From Oscillospiraceae bacterium (lineage in GTDB: Bacteria; Bacillota; Clostridia; Oscillospirales; Oscillospiraceae): a stretch of DNA of 64,000 nt. Both the position numbers and the translations under genes were made by a program. Positions 1-9,040 of this stretch are shown here, piece by piece. The notes beneath the pieces were generated by a model. It worked only from the letters and a program-made list of their open reading frames with translations, ran no database searches and had not been told where the DNA came from. The number at the start of each line of letters is the position of its first letter. Position 1 is the first letter of the stretch. The stretch is taken from assembly GCA_022799035.1 (NCBI GenBank), contig JAAWNQ010000001.1:62001-126000 (forward strand). The letters run 5' to 3'.

Positions 1-181
1 TACCATGTACGACGTGCCCTCCGATCCCACCATCTCCAAGGTAGTCATCACGGAGGAGAGCGTGAAGACAGGGACTACTCCTGAGTTGACCCATGACCGG
101 GAGAAGACCGAACGCCCCCGGCTGGGGGGAGAAGTGCCCAAGCCCCAGGGCCGGGTGCCCATGCGAGATACCGCGTCTTGA
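1..181 (+). CDS. clpX: ATP-dependent Clp protease ATP-binding subunit ClpX, C-terminal end (partial)
   Basis: The window opens inside this gene and shows only its last ~59 codons, read from base 2 to the TGA at 179-181. The segment MYDVPSDPTISKVVI followed by TEESV matches the conserved end of the ClpX small AAA+ domain, which unfolds substrates for the ClpP peptidase in the cytosol. The last ~35 residues (from about GTTPEL) are a charged, variable tail, as is usual. The next gene is engB, which fits the clpX-(lon)-engB order of Firmicutes, but no lon gene lies between them here. The identity rests on a short stretch, so the call is good but not certain. Confidence 0.82.
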   Translation, partial: TMYDVPSDPTISKVVITEESVKTGTTPELTHDREKTERPRLGGEVPKPQGRVPMRDTAS

Positions 182-193
182 CAAGAAACAAAA

Positions 194-227
194 GCAGGGG
201 GGCGGGGGAGACCCCGGCCCCCTGTTG
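194..227 (+). terminator. GC-rich hairpin between clpX and engB, possible weak terminator or attenuator
   Basis: An inverted repeat of about 14 bp per arm (194-207 against 212-227, GAGA-like loop) lies between the clpX stop and the engB ribosome site. No run of T follows it, so it is not a canonical intrinsic terminator. It may only weaken read-through or stabilise the clpX mRNA end. Confidence 0.35.
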
Positions 228-244
228 CTGAAAGGAGGCGCCTT

Positions 245-844
245 ATGACCCTGAATACACAGAAGGCGGAGTTTATCCGCTCCGCCGCGGGGCCCAAGGA
301 TTTTCCGCGGGATCCCTTGCCCCAGATCGCCTTTGCTGGCCGGTCCAATGTGGGAAAATCCTCGGTTATCAACCGGCTTCTCAACCGGAAGAATTTTGCC
401 CGGGTGGGTTCCGCGCCGGGGAAGACCACCCACATCAACTATTTTCGGATCGACGAGAAGATCTACCTGGTGGACCTTCCCGGCTACGGCTACGCCAAGG
501 TATCCCAGCAGGAGAAAGCCCGGTGGGCGGGACTGATCCAAAGCTGGTTTGACGACCCCAGTCTCATGTCCCTGGGGATCCTCATCGTGGACGCCCGACA
601 TAAGCCTACGGCGGATGACAGGGGTATGGCCGACTACTTTCGTTCCACCGGGCGGCCCTGGGCGGTGGTAGCCAATAAGCTGGATAAGCTGAAAAAAAGC
701 GAGCTGGAGCCCAACCTGGCTCTGATCCGGGAGACTCTGGACTTGGACAACTCTGTAAAGCTGATCCCCTTTTCGGCGGAGAAGGGGACGGGCCGTGAGG
801 AGCTTCTTCGACTGATTTTAGATCATATGGAGGGTTCGGTATGA
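245..844 (+). CDS. engB: Ribosome biogenesis GTP-binding protein YsxC/EngB
   Basis: TRAFAC-class GTPase needed for assembly of the large ribosomal subunit. The 199 residues carry the G1 loop GRSNVGKSS at 32-40, the G3 motif DLPGYG near 77-82, the G4 motif NKLDK near 144 and a G5-like SAEKG near 175. Length matches the family (about 195-210). The ATG is preceded by AAAGGAGG at 231-238 with good spacing. The stop overlaps the start of the next gene (ATGA), implying translational coupling with the hydrolase. Its place behind clpX is the usual one in Firmicutes. Confidence 0.96.
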   Translation: MTLNTQKAEFIRSAAGPKDFPRDPLPQIAFAGRSNVGKSSVINRLLNRKNFARVGSAPGKTTHINYFRIDEKIYLVDLPGYGYAKVSQQEKARWAGLIQSWFDDPSLMSLGILIVDARHKPTADDRGMADYFRSTGRPWAVVANKLDKLKKSELEPNLALIRETLDLDNSVKLIPFSAEKGTGREELLRLILDHMEGSV

Positions 845-1593
845 GATATGTACGTATTTTACGGGATAATGCTCCGGTTTGGGGCGTTTTGGAGGGGGAG
901 AGCGTCCGCACCCTGTCCGCCGCCCCCTTTGAAGGGGTCAGCTATGATGGGAAGACCCTGTCTTTGACAGACTGCAAGCTGTTGGCCCCCTGCGAGCCCA
1001 CCAAGGTGGTCTGTATCGGCAAAAACTACTTCGACCATGTGAAGGAGTTTGGCGGCCCGGTGCCTGAGAAGCCCATTCTGTTCATCAAGGCCCCCAATAC
1101 CTTGAACGACCCCGAGGGAGAGGTCCATGCCCCCGATTTTGTGGAGCGTCTGGACTATGAGGGGGAGCTGGCCTTTGTGGTGAAAAAGCGGGCGAAGGAT
1201 GTAAAGGCGGAGGATTTTGCGGATTATATCCTGGGTTATACCTGTCTCAATGACGTGACCGCCCGGGATATCCAGTATGGAGACGGTCAGTGGACCCGGG
1301 GCAAGGGCATGGACGGCTTCTGTCCCATCGGGCCCTTGGTCACCGATGAGATCGACGGCGCCCATGCGGATATTGAGACCCGGCTCAACGGAAAGACGGT
1401 GCAGAAGGCCAACACCGATCTCTTTATGAATAAGCTGCCCGATCTGATGGCCTTCATTACCGCCTCCATGACCCTGGAGCCCGGGGACGTAGTTACCACC
1501 GGCACCCCGGCGGGGGTGGGGCCCATGAAGCCCGGGGATGTGGTGGAGGTGGAGATCCGGGGGATCGGCGTCCTTCGGAACCATGTCGTTTGA
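841..1593 (+). CDS. Fumarylacetoacetate hydrolase family protein
   Basis: A 250-residue cytosolic enzyme of the FAH superfamily (2-hydroxyhepta-2,4-diene-1,7-dioate isomerase/acylpyruvase/oxaloacetate tautomerase-like). A small N-terminal domain (~1-50) is followed by the FAH fold. The metal-binding acidic residues lie in DYEGEL (105-110, two Glu) and in NDVTARD near 137-143, and the C-terminal substrate loop GDVVTTGTPAGVG is present. The start overlaps the engB stop by 4 bp, and GGAGGG at 829-834 sits 6 bases upstream. The exact substrate cannot be told from sequence; acylpyruvate hydrolysis or oxaloacetate keto-enol repair are the usual options for this subgroup. Confidence 0.9.
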   Translation: MRYVRILRDNAPVWGVLEGESVRTLSAAPFEGVSYDGKTLSLTDCKLLAPCEPTKVVCIGKNYFDHVKEFGGPVPEKPILFIKAPNTLNDPEGEVHAPDFVERLDYEGELAFVVKKRAKDVKAEDFADYILGYTCLNDVTARDIQYGDGQWTRGKGMDGFCPIGPLVTDEIDGAHADIETRLNGKTVQKANTDLFMNKLPDLMAFITASMTLEPGDVVTTGTPAGVGPMKPGDVVEVEIRGIGVLRNHVV

Positions 1594-1594
1594 C

Positions 1595-1675
1595 AGGACG
1601 GGATTTCCGGCCCTTTGATGTGCGTAGAGTCTTATAGAGCCTTAGGTCGCCCTCCGGAAGGCCGGAACCTGTCCT
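1595..1675 (+). other. Large imperfect inverted repeat after the FAH gene
   Basis: Bases 1595-1612 can pair with 1660-1675 (core CCGGCC/GGCCGG plus flanking AGGAC/GTCCT). There is no T-tract directly after it, so termination is uncertain. It separates the engB-FAH unit from the beta-glucoside promoter. Confidence 0.35.
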
Positions 1676-1710
1676 CTGTGAAAAAAGTTAGAAAATATTA
1701 CAAAAAAGAC

Positions 1711-1739
1711 TTGCAATTGTGGGGAAGGTGTGGTAATAT
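1711..1739 (+). promoter_or_regulatory. Sigma-A-type promoter of the beta-glucoside operon
   Basis: TTGCAA at 1711-1716 and TAATAT at 1734-1739 with a 17-bp spacer, inside an AT-rich patch that stands out from the GC-rich surroundings. It lies just upstream of the RAT/terminator leader. Confidence 0.75.
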
Positions 1740-1752
1740 TTCCTCGCAATAA

Positions 1753-1779
1753 GGGCTTGTTATCGAAAGAGCAATACCC
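1753..1779 (+). promoter_or_regulatory. Ribonucleic antiterminator (RAT) site for the LicT/BglG protein
   Basis: The 27-base element fits the LicT/SacT RAT pattern (GG..TTGTTA..CGAAAG..GCAA.ACC). It folds into a short imperfect hairpin. Its 3' arm (1773-1779) is also the first part of the terminator stem that follows, so the two structures exclude each other. LicT binding would favour read-through. Confidence 0.85.
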
Positions 1780-1826
1780 GCGTGCAAAAAGAACCTGCTT
1801 AGGCTCTTTTTGTCGCGGGTATTTTT
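1773..1826 (+). terminator. Leader terminator controlled by the RAT site
   Basis: A long stem pairs 1773-1782 with 1814-1823 and continues through 1785-1795 with 1802-1812, followed by a T-tract at 1821-1826. It lies between the promoter and the licT start, so the whole operon including its own antiterminator gene is behind it. Confidence 0.88.
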
Positions 1827-1853
1827 ATATTCAGTGGGAGAGGGGGGAGACAG

Positions 1854-2690
1854 GTGAGGATCAGGCAGATCATCAATAACAATACCATTTTCTCCGAGGA
1901 CGCCCAGGGCAACGAATTGATCGTGATGGGCAAGGGGATCGGGTTTCAGGGCCGCAGGGGGGAGGAGGTGGACCCCGGTGCCGTGGAGAAGGTCTTCGTC
2001 CTAAAAAATGAGACCGAAAAAAATAAGTATCTGACCATGACTGAGGATATTCCCTATGAAGTGATCTCCTTCGGGATCAGGGTTTCGGACTACATCGTGA
2101 GCTGCGGCGCCAAAGCCATCCAAAAAGACCACCTGATGCTCCCTCTGGTGGATCATATCTATACCACTTTAGAGCGGTACAAGAAGGGGATCCGCTTCGA
2201 CAACACCGTTCTGTGGAATCTCCGGGTCCTCTACCCTGAGGAGTACAAGATCGCCCAGGATGTCACCGACATGATGATCAGCGCCTTTAACCTTCCCATT
2301 GATGAGAGCGAGGCCAATTACATTACCCTTCACATCATCAATGCGGAGCTGGACCTGGACCCCCAGGACGGCTATAAAGCCACCGGCATTATTGATCTGG
2401 CTATGAGTACCGTAGAGGAATTTTTCGGAACCGCCCTGGACCGGGACAGCGTAGACCTGGCTCGATTTATCAGCCACCTGCAGTTCTTTGCCAAGCGGAT
2501 GCTGAAAAATGTGCTCTGGAATGGGGAGGATGAATTATCCCTGATGGTCCGTCACCAGTATAAAGAGGCCTACGAGTGCGCCGGTCAGATCATCCAGCGG
2601 CTGGAGAAAAGCTACGGCATTCCCATCCACGAGGAGGAGCGGACCTATCTCACGATCCATATCGCCCGGCTGATGAAGCCCGGCGAATGA
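1854..2690 (+). CDS. licT: BglG/LicT family transcription antiterminator
   Basis: RNA-binding antiterminator of 278 residues. The N-terminal co-antiterminator domain (1-~60) contains the family signature INNN followed by GKGIGFQ. Two PTS regulation domains follow (PRD1 ~65-170, PRD2 ~175-278), with conserved His in DHIY, LHI and IHIARL. Known members bind a RAT hairpin in the nascent leader when beta-glucoside is present. Phosphorylation on the PRD histidines by HPr or the cognate EII controls activity. The start is GTG at 1854, and GGGGGGA upstream serves as ribosome site. Because its own gene lies behind the RAT terminator, it is expected to be autoregulated. PTS and glycosidase genes follow directly. 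Confidence 0.95.
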   Translation: MRIRQIINNNTIFSEDAQGNELIVMGKGIGFQGRRGEEVDPGAVEKVFVLKNETEKNKYLTMTEDIPYEVISFGIRVSDYIVSCGAKAIQKDHLMLPLVDHIYTTLERYKKGIRFDNTVLWNLRVLYPEEYKIAQDVTDMMISAFNLPIDESEANYITLHIINAELDLDPQDGYKATGIIDLAMSTVEEFFGTALDRDSVDLARFISHLQFFAKRMLKNVLWNGEDELSLMVRHQYKEAYECAGQIIQRLEKSYGIPIHEEERTYLTIHIARLMKPGE

Positions 2691-2717
2691 GATAAAAAGC
2701 AATAGGAGGAAAAGACT

Positions 2718-4055
2718 ATGAACTTCAAAGAGACAGCACCCAAGATCATTGAGCTGGTCGGCGGCGCGGCGAACATTGAGGCTCATACCCACTGTATGAC
2801 CCGTCTTCGCTTCGTGCTGAAAGACCCGTCCAAGGCCCAGGAGGAGGCTTTGAAAGCTCTGAACGGCGTCCAGGGCGTGGTCAGTAAGGGCGGTCAATGC
2901 CAGATCATCATCGGCCCCTCTGTGGAGCAGCTTTATAACGAGATCGCCCCCCTGCTGCCCAATGCCGAGGGGACCAAGCCCATTCAGGAGAATCTGGATA
3001 AGAAGCCCAACCCCGTCAACACCGCCTTCGCCTTTATCTCCGGCTGCATCACCCCCACCTTGCCGGTGCTTATCGGATCGGGTCTGATCAGCGCCATTCT
3101 GGCCCTGCTGACCAATTTCAAGGTCCTGTCCAACGAGTCCTCCACCTACATCCTGCTCAACACTCTGGCCAACGCCGCCTACACCTACCTGCCGGTGATG
3201 GTGGCCTATGCCGGGGCCCGGCGGCTCAAGACCAATGAGTATGTGGCGGCCTTTATCATGCTGGCCCTCTGCTCCGGGGCGGTGTCCGGGGTGGCCGACC
3301 TGACCATCTTCGGGATCCCCCTTACTACGGTGAAATACACCTCCAACATTGTTCCCGCCCTGCTGATGGTACCTGTGATGGCTCTGCTGGACCGGGCGGT
3401 GCTGAAGGTCACTCCCGACGCGGTCAAGTCGGTCCTGCGGCCCTTTGTTCTGGCTATGGTCATGTTCCCCCTGACCCTTGTGGTCCTGGGCCCCATCGGC
3501 ACTCTGGTGGGCACTGCCCTGGCTAACTTCTGCGTGTGGATCACCAGCCTGGGCGGTCTGAGCATGGCGGTCCTCTCCGCCCTGCACCCCCTGCTGGTCA
3601 TGGTGGGTATGCACACCGTCATCACTCCCCTGATCGTCAACGAGATCTCCACCGTGGGTTCCTCGCTACTGTTCTCCAAGGCTCTGGCCGCCAACCTTGC
3701 CATCGGCGGAGCGGCTCTGGCTGTGGGCGTCAAGGCTAAGAAGGCGGAGAACCGGCAGACAGGTATCTCCACCGGCGTTACCGCTCTCCTGTCAGTCACC
3801 GAGCCCGCCCTTTACGGCTGCCTGATCCGGTTTAAGAAGCCCCTGATCTCCACCATGATCGCCTCCGCTCTCACCGGCATTTTCATCGGCATTTTCGATA
3901 TCCGGGCTTACGCCACCGCCTCCTGTTCTCTGCTGACCCTGCCCATCTTCATGGGCGGACCCATGAGCAACTTCTATCTGGCCTGCGCCGCCGCTGTGCT
4001 GGCTGTGGTCCTGGGCTTTGTGGTCACCTGGGTCGTGGGCTTTGACGAGGACTGA
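2718..4055 (+). CDS. PTS beta-glucoside transporter subunit EIIBC
   Basis: Membrane permease of 445 residues that imports and phosphorylates a beta-glucoside. The EIIB domain (1-~85) carries the phospho-acceptor Cys26 in HCMTRLRF. A Pro/Asn linker (~95-105) leads into the EIIC domain with about ten hydrophobic segments (~108-440). No EIIA domain follows: the protein stops just after the EIIC domain at DED, so a separate EIIA of the glucose type must act in trans. AGGAGG at 2704-2709 sets the ATG. It lies 27 bp after licT and before the 6-phospho-beta-glucosidase, which supports a beta-glucoside such as cellobiose, arbutin or salicin as substrate. Confidence 0.92.
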   Translation: MNFKETAPKIIELVGGAANIEAHTHCMTRLRFVLKDPSKAQEEALKALNGVQGVVSKGGQCQIIIGPSVEQLYNEIAPLLPNAEGTKPIQENLDKKPNPVNTAFAFISGCITPTLPVLIGSGLISAILALLTNFKVLSNESSTYILLNTLANAAYTYLPVMVAYAGARRLKTNEYVAAFIMLALCSGAVSGVADLTIFGIPLTTVKYTSNIVPALLMVPVMALLDRAVLKVTPDAVKSVLRPFVLAMVMFPLTLVVLGPIGTLVGTALANFCVWITSLGGLSMAVLSALHPLLVMVGMHTVITPLIVNEISTVGSSLLFSKALAANLAIGGAALAVGVKAKKAENRQTGISTGVTALLSVTEPALYGCLIRFKKPLISTMIASALTGIFIGIFDIRAYATASCSLLTLPIFMGGPMSNFYLACAAAVLAVVLGFVVTWVVGFDED

Positions 4056-4068
4056 GAGAAGATTGTAA

Positions 4069-5598
<1,530 letters not shown>

Positions 5599-5622
5599 AA
5601 CCTCACACTCTCTCACATAAAG

Positions 5623-5660
5623 GCCAAGGGCGTCGGAAGTTCCGGCGCCCTTGGCTAGTT
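5623..5660 (+). terminator. Intrinsic terminator of the beta-glucoside operon
   Basis: A 10-bp stem, 5623-5632 against 5646-5655, is extended by CGGA/TCCG around a small loop and followed by a T-rich stretch (TAGTTGTT). It lies 24 bases after the glycosidase stop. Confidence 0.8.
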
Positions 5661-5694
5661 GTTGGGGAGGAAGAGGGGAGATCGTTTCTTTGGC

Positions 5695-5723
5695 TTGTAT
5701 ATGGGGGAAGAATTTGATATAAT
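5695..5723 (+). promoter_or_regulatory. Sigma-A-type promoter of the M50 protease/scpAB unit
   Basis: TTGTAT at 5695-5700 and a perfect TATAAT at 5718-5723, spacer 17 bp. The start codon of the protease gene is 34 bp downstream. Confidence 0.8.
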
Positions 5724-5757
5724 AATTTAACTATCTGATTTTGGGAGGGTGGACGCT

Positions 5758-6426
5758 GTGTTTGAGTTCGACTGGCAGGGATTTCTGACGCTTCTGCTCT
5801 CCGCTGTGGCCTCTCTTTTCTGCATCACGTTCCATGAGCTGTCCCACGGGTACGCGGCCTACCGGCTGGGGGATCCCACCGCTAAGAGGGCAGGAAGGCT
5901 GAGTTTGAACCCCATTCGGCATGTTGATATTTTTGGGTTTCTGATGATGATGGTAGCCCATGTGGGGTGGGCCAAGCCGGTGCCGGTAAACCCCGGATAT
6001 TTCAAGGACCCCAAGCGGGGAATGGCCCTCACTGCTCTGGCGGGACCGGCGTCCAATTTTTTGATGGCGGGCCTGGCCCTGATCCTTGGATCCCTGCTGT
6101 TTTGGTTTGGGCCTGACGGGCAGTGGGTGGCGTACATGCTGCTGTTCCTGTGCTACACGGCGGTACTCAGCGTGGGGTTGGGACTGTTCAACCTGATCCC
6201 CATTCCGCCCCTGGACGGCGCCAAGATCTTTTACGCCGTTCTGCCGGACCGACTTTACCGAACCATGCTCCGCTATGAGCGGTATGTGTGGTTTGTGGTA
6301 TTGATCCTGGCTTGGCGGGGGGTCTTTTCCGGGCCGCTGGACTTTTGTATCGGGAAGGTGGTCCGGGGGCTGTGTGGGCTGACCCGGTTTCCCTTCCCGC
6401 TCATGCAATATTATTTCGGCTTCTGA
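5758..6426 (+). CDS. Site-2 protease (M50) family membrane metalloprotease
   Basis: A 222-residue integral membrane zinc protease of the short M50B/SpoIVFB-like type without a PDZ domain. Helix 1 holds the zinc motif HELSH at 26-30, and the second active-site motif NLIPIPPLDG lies in a later transmembrane segment. Four or five hydrophobic segments are visible. GGAGG at 5744-5748 favours the GTG at 5758; the in-frame GTG at 5749 would leave no room for it. It precedes scpAB, as such protease genes do in many Clostridia. Substrate unknown. Confidence 0.9.
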   Translation: MFEFDWQGFLTLLLSAVASLFCITFHELSHGYAAYRLGDPTAKRAGRLSLNPIRHVDIFGFLMMMVAHVGWAKPVPVNPGYFKDPKRGMALTALAGPASNFLMAGLALILGSLLFWFGPDGQWVAYMLLFLCYTAVLSVGLGLFNLIPIPPLDGAKIFYAVLPDRLYRTMLRYERYVWFVVLILAWRGVFSGPLDFCIGKVVRGLCGLTRFPFPLMQYYFGF

Positions 6427-6440
6427 GGGAGTGAGACGGC

Positions 6441-7238
6441 GTGGATAGTCCCATCTATCATTTGGAAAAAGTGGTCCGCGCCCGGGCCGATGATATGGAG
6501 GACTTCAACGGCCCTCTGGACCTGATCCTGAGTCTGCTGGCAAAGAACAAGATGGAGATACAGGACATCCAGATCGCCCTGATCCTGGACCAGTACATGG
6601 CCTGGATCGAGAAGCGGCGCGCCCTGGATCTGGAGGTGGCCAGTGAGTTTATCATCATGGCCTCTCAGCTTATGTTTATCAAAAGCCGGATGCTTCTGTC
6701 CATCCACGATGAGGAGGCTATGAGCGAGCTGGACCAGCTTATCGCCTCCCTGGAGGAGCACCAGCGGCATGAGAACTATGCCCGGATCCAGGGGGTGGTC
6801 CCCCAGCTCTCCGACCGCTATGACATTGGCCGGGACTATATCACCAAGGTGCCGGAGCATCTGCCCATCAACAGGGTATACCGGTACAGCCACAGGCCCG
6901 AGGATCTGGTTCGGGCCATGTCCGCCGCTCTGGAGCGGGTGGACAACCACCTGCCGCCCCCCATGGCGGCCTTTGAGGGGATCGTGGGGCGGGAGCCGTA
7001 CCCGGTCAGCGACAAGGCGGGGGAGATCATGGCCCGGCTCCAGCGGTTTGGAGTCACACGGTTCCACGCCCTGTTTCACGGAAACCGGAGCCGGTCGGAG
7101 ATCGTAGCCACCTTCCTGGCGGTTCTGGAGCTGTGCAAGGCCAGACGGCTGCGGCTGGCGGGGACCGAGAGGGACTGTACCGTCACCAGCATCGGCGGGG
7201 GAGATGAGGACTTTGAGTTCTCCGCCGACACATACTAA
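6441..7238 (+). CDS. scpA: Segregation and condensation protein A
   Basis: The 265-residue kleisin of the Smc-ScpAB condensin. The N-terminal domain has the family signature FNGPLDLILSLLAKNKMEIQDI (about 25-46). A charged central linker and a winged-helix C-terminal domain (~170-250) that contacts the Smc head follow. The C-terminal ~15 residues are acidic. The start is GTG at 6441 with GAGGGAG upstream. scpB lies 18 bp downstream, the universal arrangement. The complex acts on the nucleoid in chromosome compaction and segregation. Confidence 0.95.
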   Translation: MDSPIYHLEKVVRARADDMEDFNGPLDLILSLLAKNKMEIQDIQIALILDQYMAWIEKRRALDLEVASEFIIMASQLMFIKSRMLLSIHDEEAMSELDQLIASLEEHQRHENYARIQGVVPQLSDRYDIGRDYITKVPEHLPINRVYRYSHRPEDLVRAMSAALERVDNHLPPPMAAFEGIVGREPYPVSDKAGEIMARLQRFGVTRFHALFHGNRSRSEIVATFLAVLELCKARRLRLAGTERDCTVTSIGGGDEDFEFSADTY

Positions 7239-7256
7239 AGAGAGGGGAGACCGTCT

Positions 7257-7982
7257 ATGGAACTGAAGGAAGTGGAGTCCGCCATTGAGGGGATCCTCTT
7301 TGCCGCCGGAGAGCCGGTGGGGGTGGAGCGGCTTTGTATGACCCTTGAGATCGACCGGGAGACCGCCGACGCGGTGTGTCAGCGGCTATCCGACCAGTAC
7401 AGTTATGAACGGCGGGGGATCCGGCTGGTGAAGCTGGAAAACTGTTATCAGCTGTGTTCGGCCCCGGAGTACGCCGACTATATCCGAAAGGCCTTTGAGA
7501 GCCGGAAGCCGGCGCGGTTGAGTCAGCCCGCTCTGGAGGTGCTGGCTATCATCGCCTACTATCAGCCCACCACCAAGGCCTATGTGGATCAGATCAGAGG
7601 GGTGGACAGCTCCTATACGGTGGGGCTTTTGACCGAGAGGGAGCTTATTGAGGAGTGTGGGCGTCTGGCGGTGCCGGGACGGCCTATCCTGTACCGGACC
7701 ACCCAGAATTTCCTCCGCTCTTTCGGCCTGGGAAGCCTGGAGGAGCTGCCCGATCTGCCCAACGCTTCGGCGGAGGATGAGCAGCTTACCCTGGATATGC
7801 AGGAGAATATCACCCGGCTCCAGGAGGCGGAGGAGAAAAAGCGGCTTCAGGAGGAGGCCGGGGAGTGGGAGGAACCCATCACCGACGAGGAACTGGAGGC
7901 CGCCGCCCGGGAACTGGCGGAACAGGAGGAGGCCGGAGGGGAGGAGCCCTCCGCCCCTCAAACTCCGGAGACTGAGGAATGA
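7257..7982 (+). CDS. scpB: Segregation and condensation protein B
   Basis: Dimeric winged-helix partner of ScpA and Smc. Two winged-helix domains cover ~1-160, including the conserved LEVLAIIAYYQPTTK and IRGVDSSYTVGLL segments. The 241 residues are longer than the usual 180-200 because of a Glu-rich, probably helical or disordered tail from ~175 to the end. GGGGAG upstream sets the ATG. The stop overlaps the next start by 4 bp. Confidence 0.95.
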   Translation: MELKEVESAIEGILFAAGEPVGVERLCMTLEIDRETADAVCQRLSDQYSYERRGIRLVKLENCYQLCSAPEYADYIRKAFESRKPARLSQPALEVLAIIAYYQPTTKAYVDQIRGVDSSYTVGLLTERELIEECGRLAVPGRPILYRTTQNFLRSFGLGSLEELPDLPNASAEDEQLTLDMQENITRLQEAEEKKRLQEEAGEWEEPITDEELEAAARELAEQEEAGGEEPSAPQTPETEE

Positions 7983-8596
7983 CCGGGATGAAGATCCTGG
8001 CCGGGGTGATCCTGGGGCTGTTCCTCTTGGGGCTTGTAAGGCTGGGGGCAGGGGTGGAGTACAGCGGGGAGGGACTGTTTGTCCGTCTCCGGCTGGGGAA
8101 GCTCTCCTTCGTTGTCTATCCCGGAAAGAAGAAAACGGGGAAGGAAAAGTCCCCGGAGCCTCCGAAGGCCAGGGAGGAGCCACCCTCTCAGGAGTCTGAG
8201 GGGAAGCGGGGAGGGGCGCTGGAACAGGTGAAAGCCTTTCTCCCCCTGGTGTGTCAGGCGGCGGGAGAGCTGAGACGGAAGATCCGGGTGGATGCCCTAT
8301 GGCTGGACCTGGTCATGCGGGGGGAGGACCCCGCGGCGGCGGCCATGACCTACGGCTACGCCAATATGACCATGGGTATGCTCTGGCCTTTGATCGAGCA
8401 GAATTTTGAGGTCAGGGATCCCCGGATCAATGTCCGGGTGGAGTTTGACCGTGGGGAGACGACCATCCATATCAAAGCGGCCCTCTCCCTACGGCTGGGA
8501 CAGCTTATCAGCTTTTCCCTTCGGTTCGGATGGAAATTTTTAAGGACATATCTGCGGACACGACCCCGCGTAAAATCACAGAAAGAGGCGATCTGA
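7979..8596 (+). CDS. DUF2953 domain-containing protein (YtfI-like)
   Basis: A 205-residue protein with one N-terminal transmembrane segment (~5-25), a basic Pro/Glu/Lys-rich linker (~48-75) and the DUF2953 domain (~85-200) of alternating beta strands ending in a basic tail. Function is unknown in the family. It is regularly found upstream of gerW/ytfJ in spore formers, as here, which suggests a sporulation or cell envelope role. It is coupled to scpB by an ATGA overlap. Confidence 0.85.
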   Translation: MTGMKILAGVILGLFLLGLVRLGAGVEYSGEGLFVRLRLGKLSFVVYPGKKKTGKEKSPEPPKAREEPPSQESEGKRGGALEQVKAFLPLVCQAAGELRRKIRVDALWLDLVMRGEDPAAAAMTYGYANMTMGMLWPLIEQNFEVRDPRINVRVEFDRGETTIHIKAALSLRLGQLISFSLRFGWKFLRTYLRTRPRVKSQKEAI

Positions 8597-8597
8597 T

Positions 8598-8999
8598 ATG
8601 AAAGAGCATCCTGTGAACGACATGATGGGCTCCACGATGGATAAGATCAAGGGGATGATCGACGTAAATACGGTGGTGGGGGAGCCTATCGTCACCCAGG
8701 AGGTCACCATCATCCCCGTGTCCCGGGTGAGCTTCGGCTTTGCCTCCGGAGGCAGCGATTTTGCCTCCAAGCACCAGAAGCCCGGAGGGGAGAACGCCTT
8801 TGGGGGTGGGAGCGGAGCGGGGGTCCATTTGGACCCCATCGCCTTCCTCATTGTCCGGGGAGAAAATGTGCGCCTGCTGCCTGTGATGCCCCCCTGCGGA
8901 CCCATTGACCGGGCCATTGACGTGGTCCCCGAGGTGGTGGACAAGATCACCAATTTTGTGGAGAAACAGCAGGAGAAAAAGGATACTTCGGCCTTTTAA
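8598..8999 (+). CDS. ytfJ: GerW family sporulation protein (YtfJ)
   Basis: A 133-residue protein of the GerW/YtfJ family, which in Bacillus is made in the forespore and affects the germinant response. The conserved core runs from HPVNDMMGSTMDKIKGMIDV (4-23) through GEPIVT, PVSRVSFGFASGG and a Gly-rich loop to the FLIV..GE..RLLPV strand. It starts one base after the DUF2953 stop. Together with SpoIVA and SpoVM elsewhere in this window it supports a spore-forming host. Confidence 0.92.
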   Translation: MKEHPVNDMMGSTMDKIKGMIDVNTVVGEPIVTQEVTIIPVSRVSFGFASGGSDFASKHQKPGGENAFGGGSGAGVHLDPIAFLIVRGENVRLLPVMPPCGPIDRAIDVVPEVVDKITNFVEKQQEKKDTSAF

Positions 9000-9040
9000 G
9001 GAGCATACTGACACTATCTCAAAGGGTGAGGTAGTGTGTT

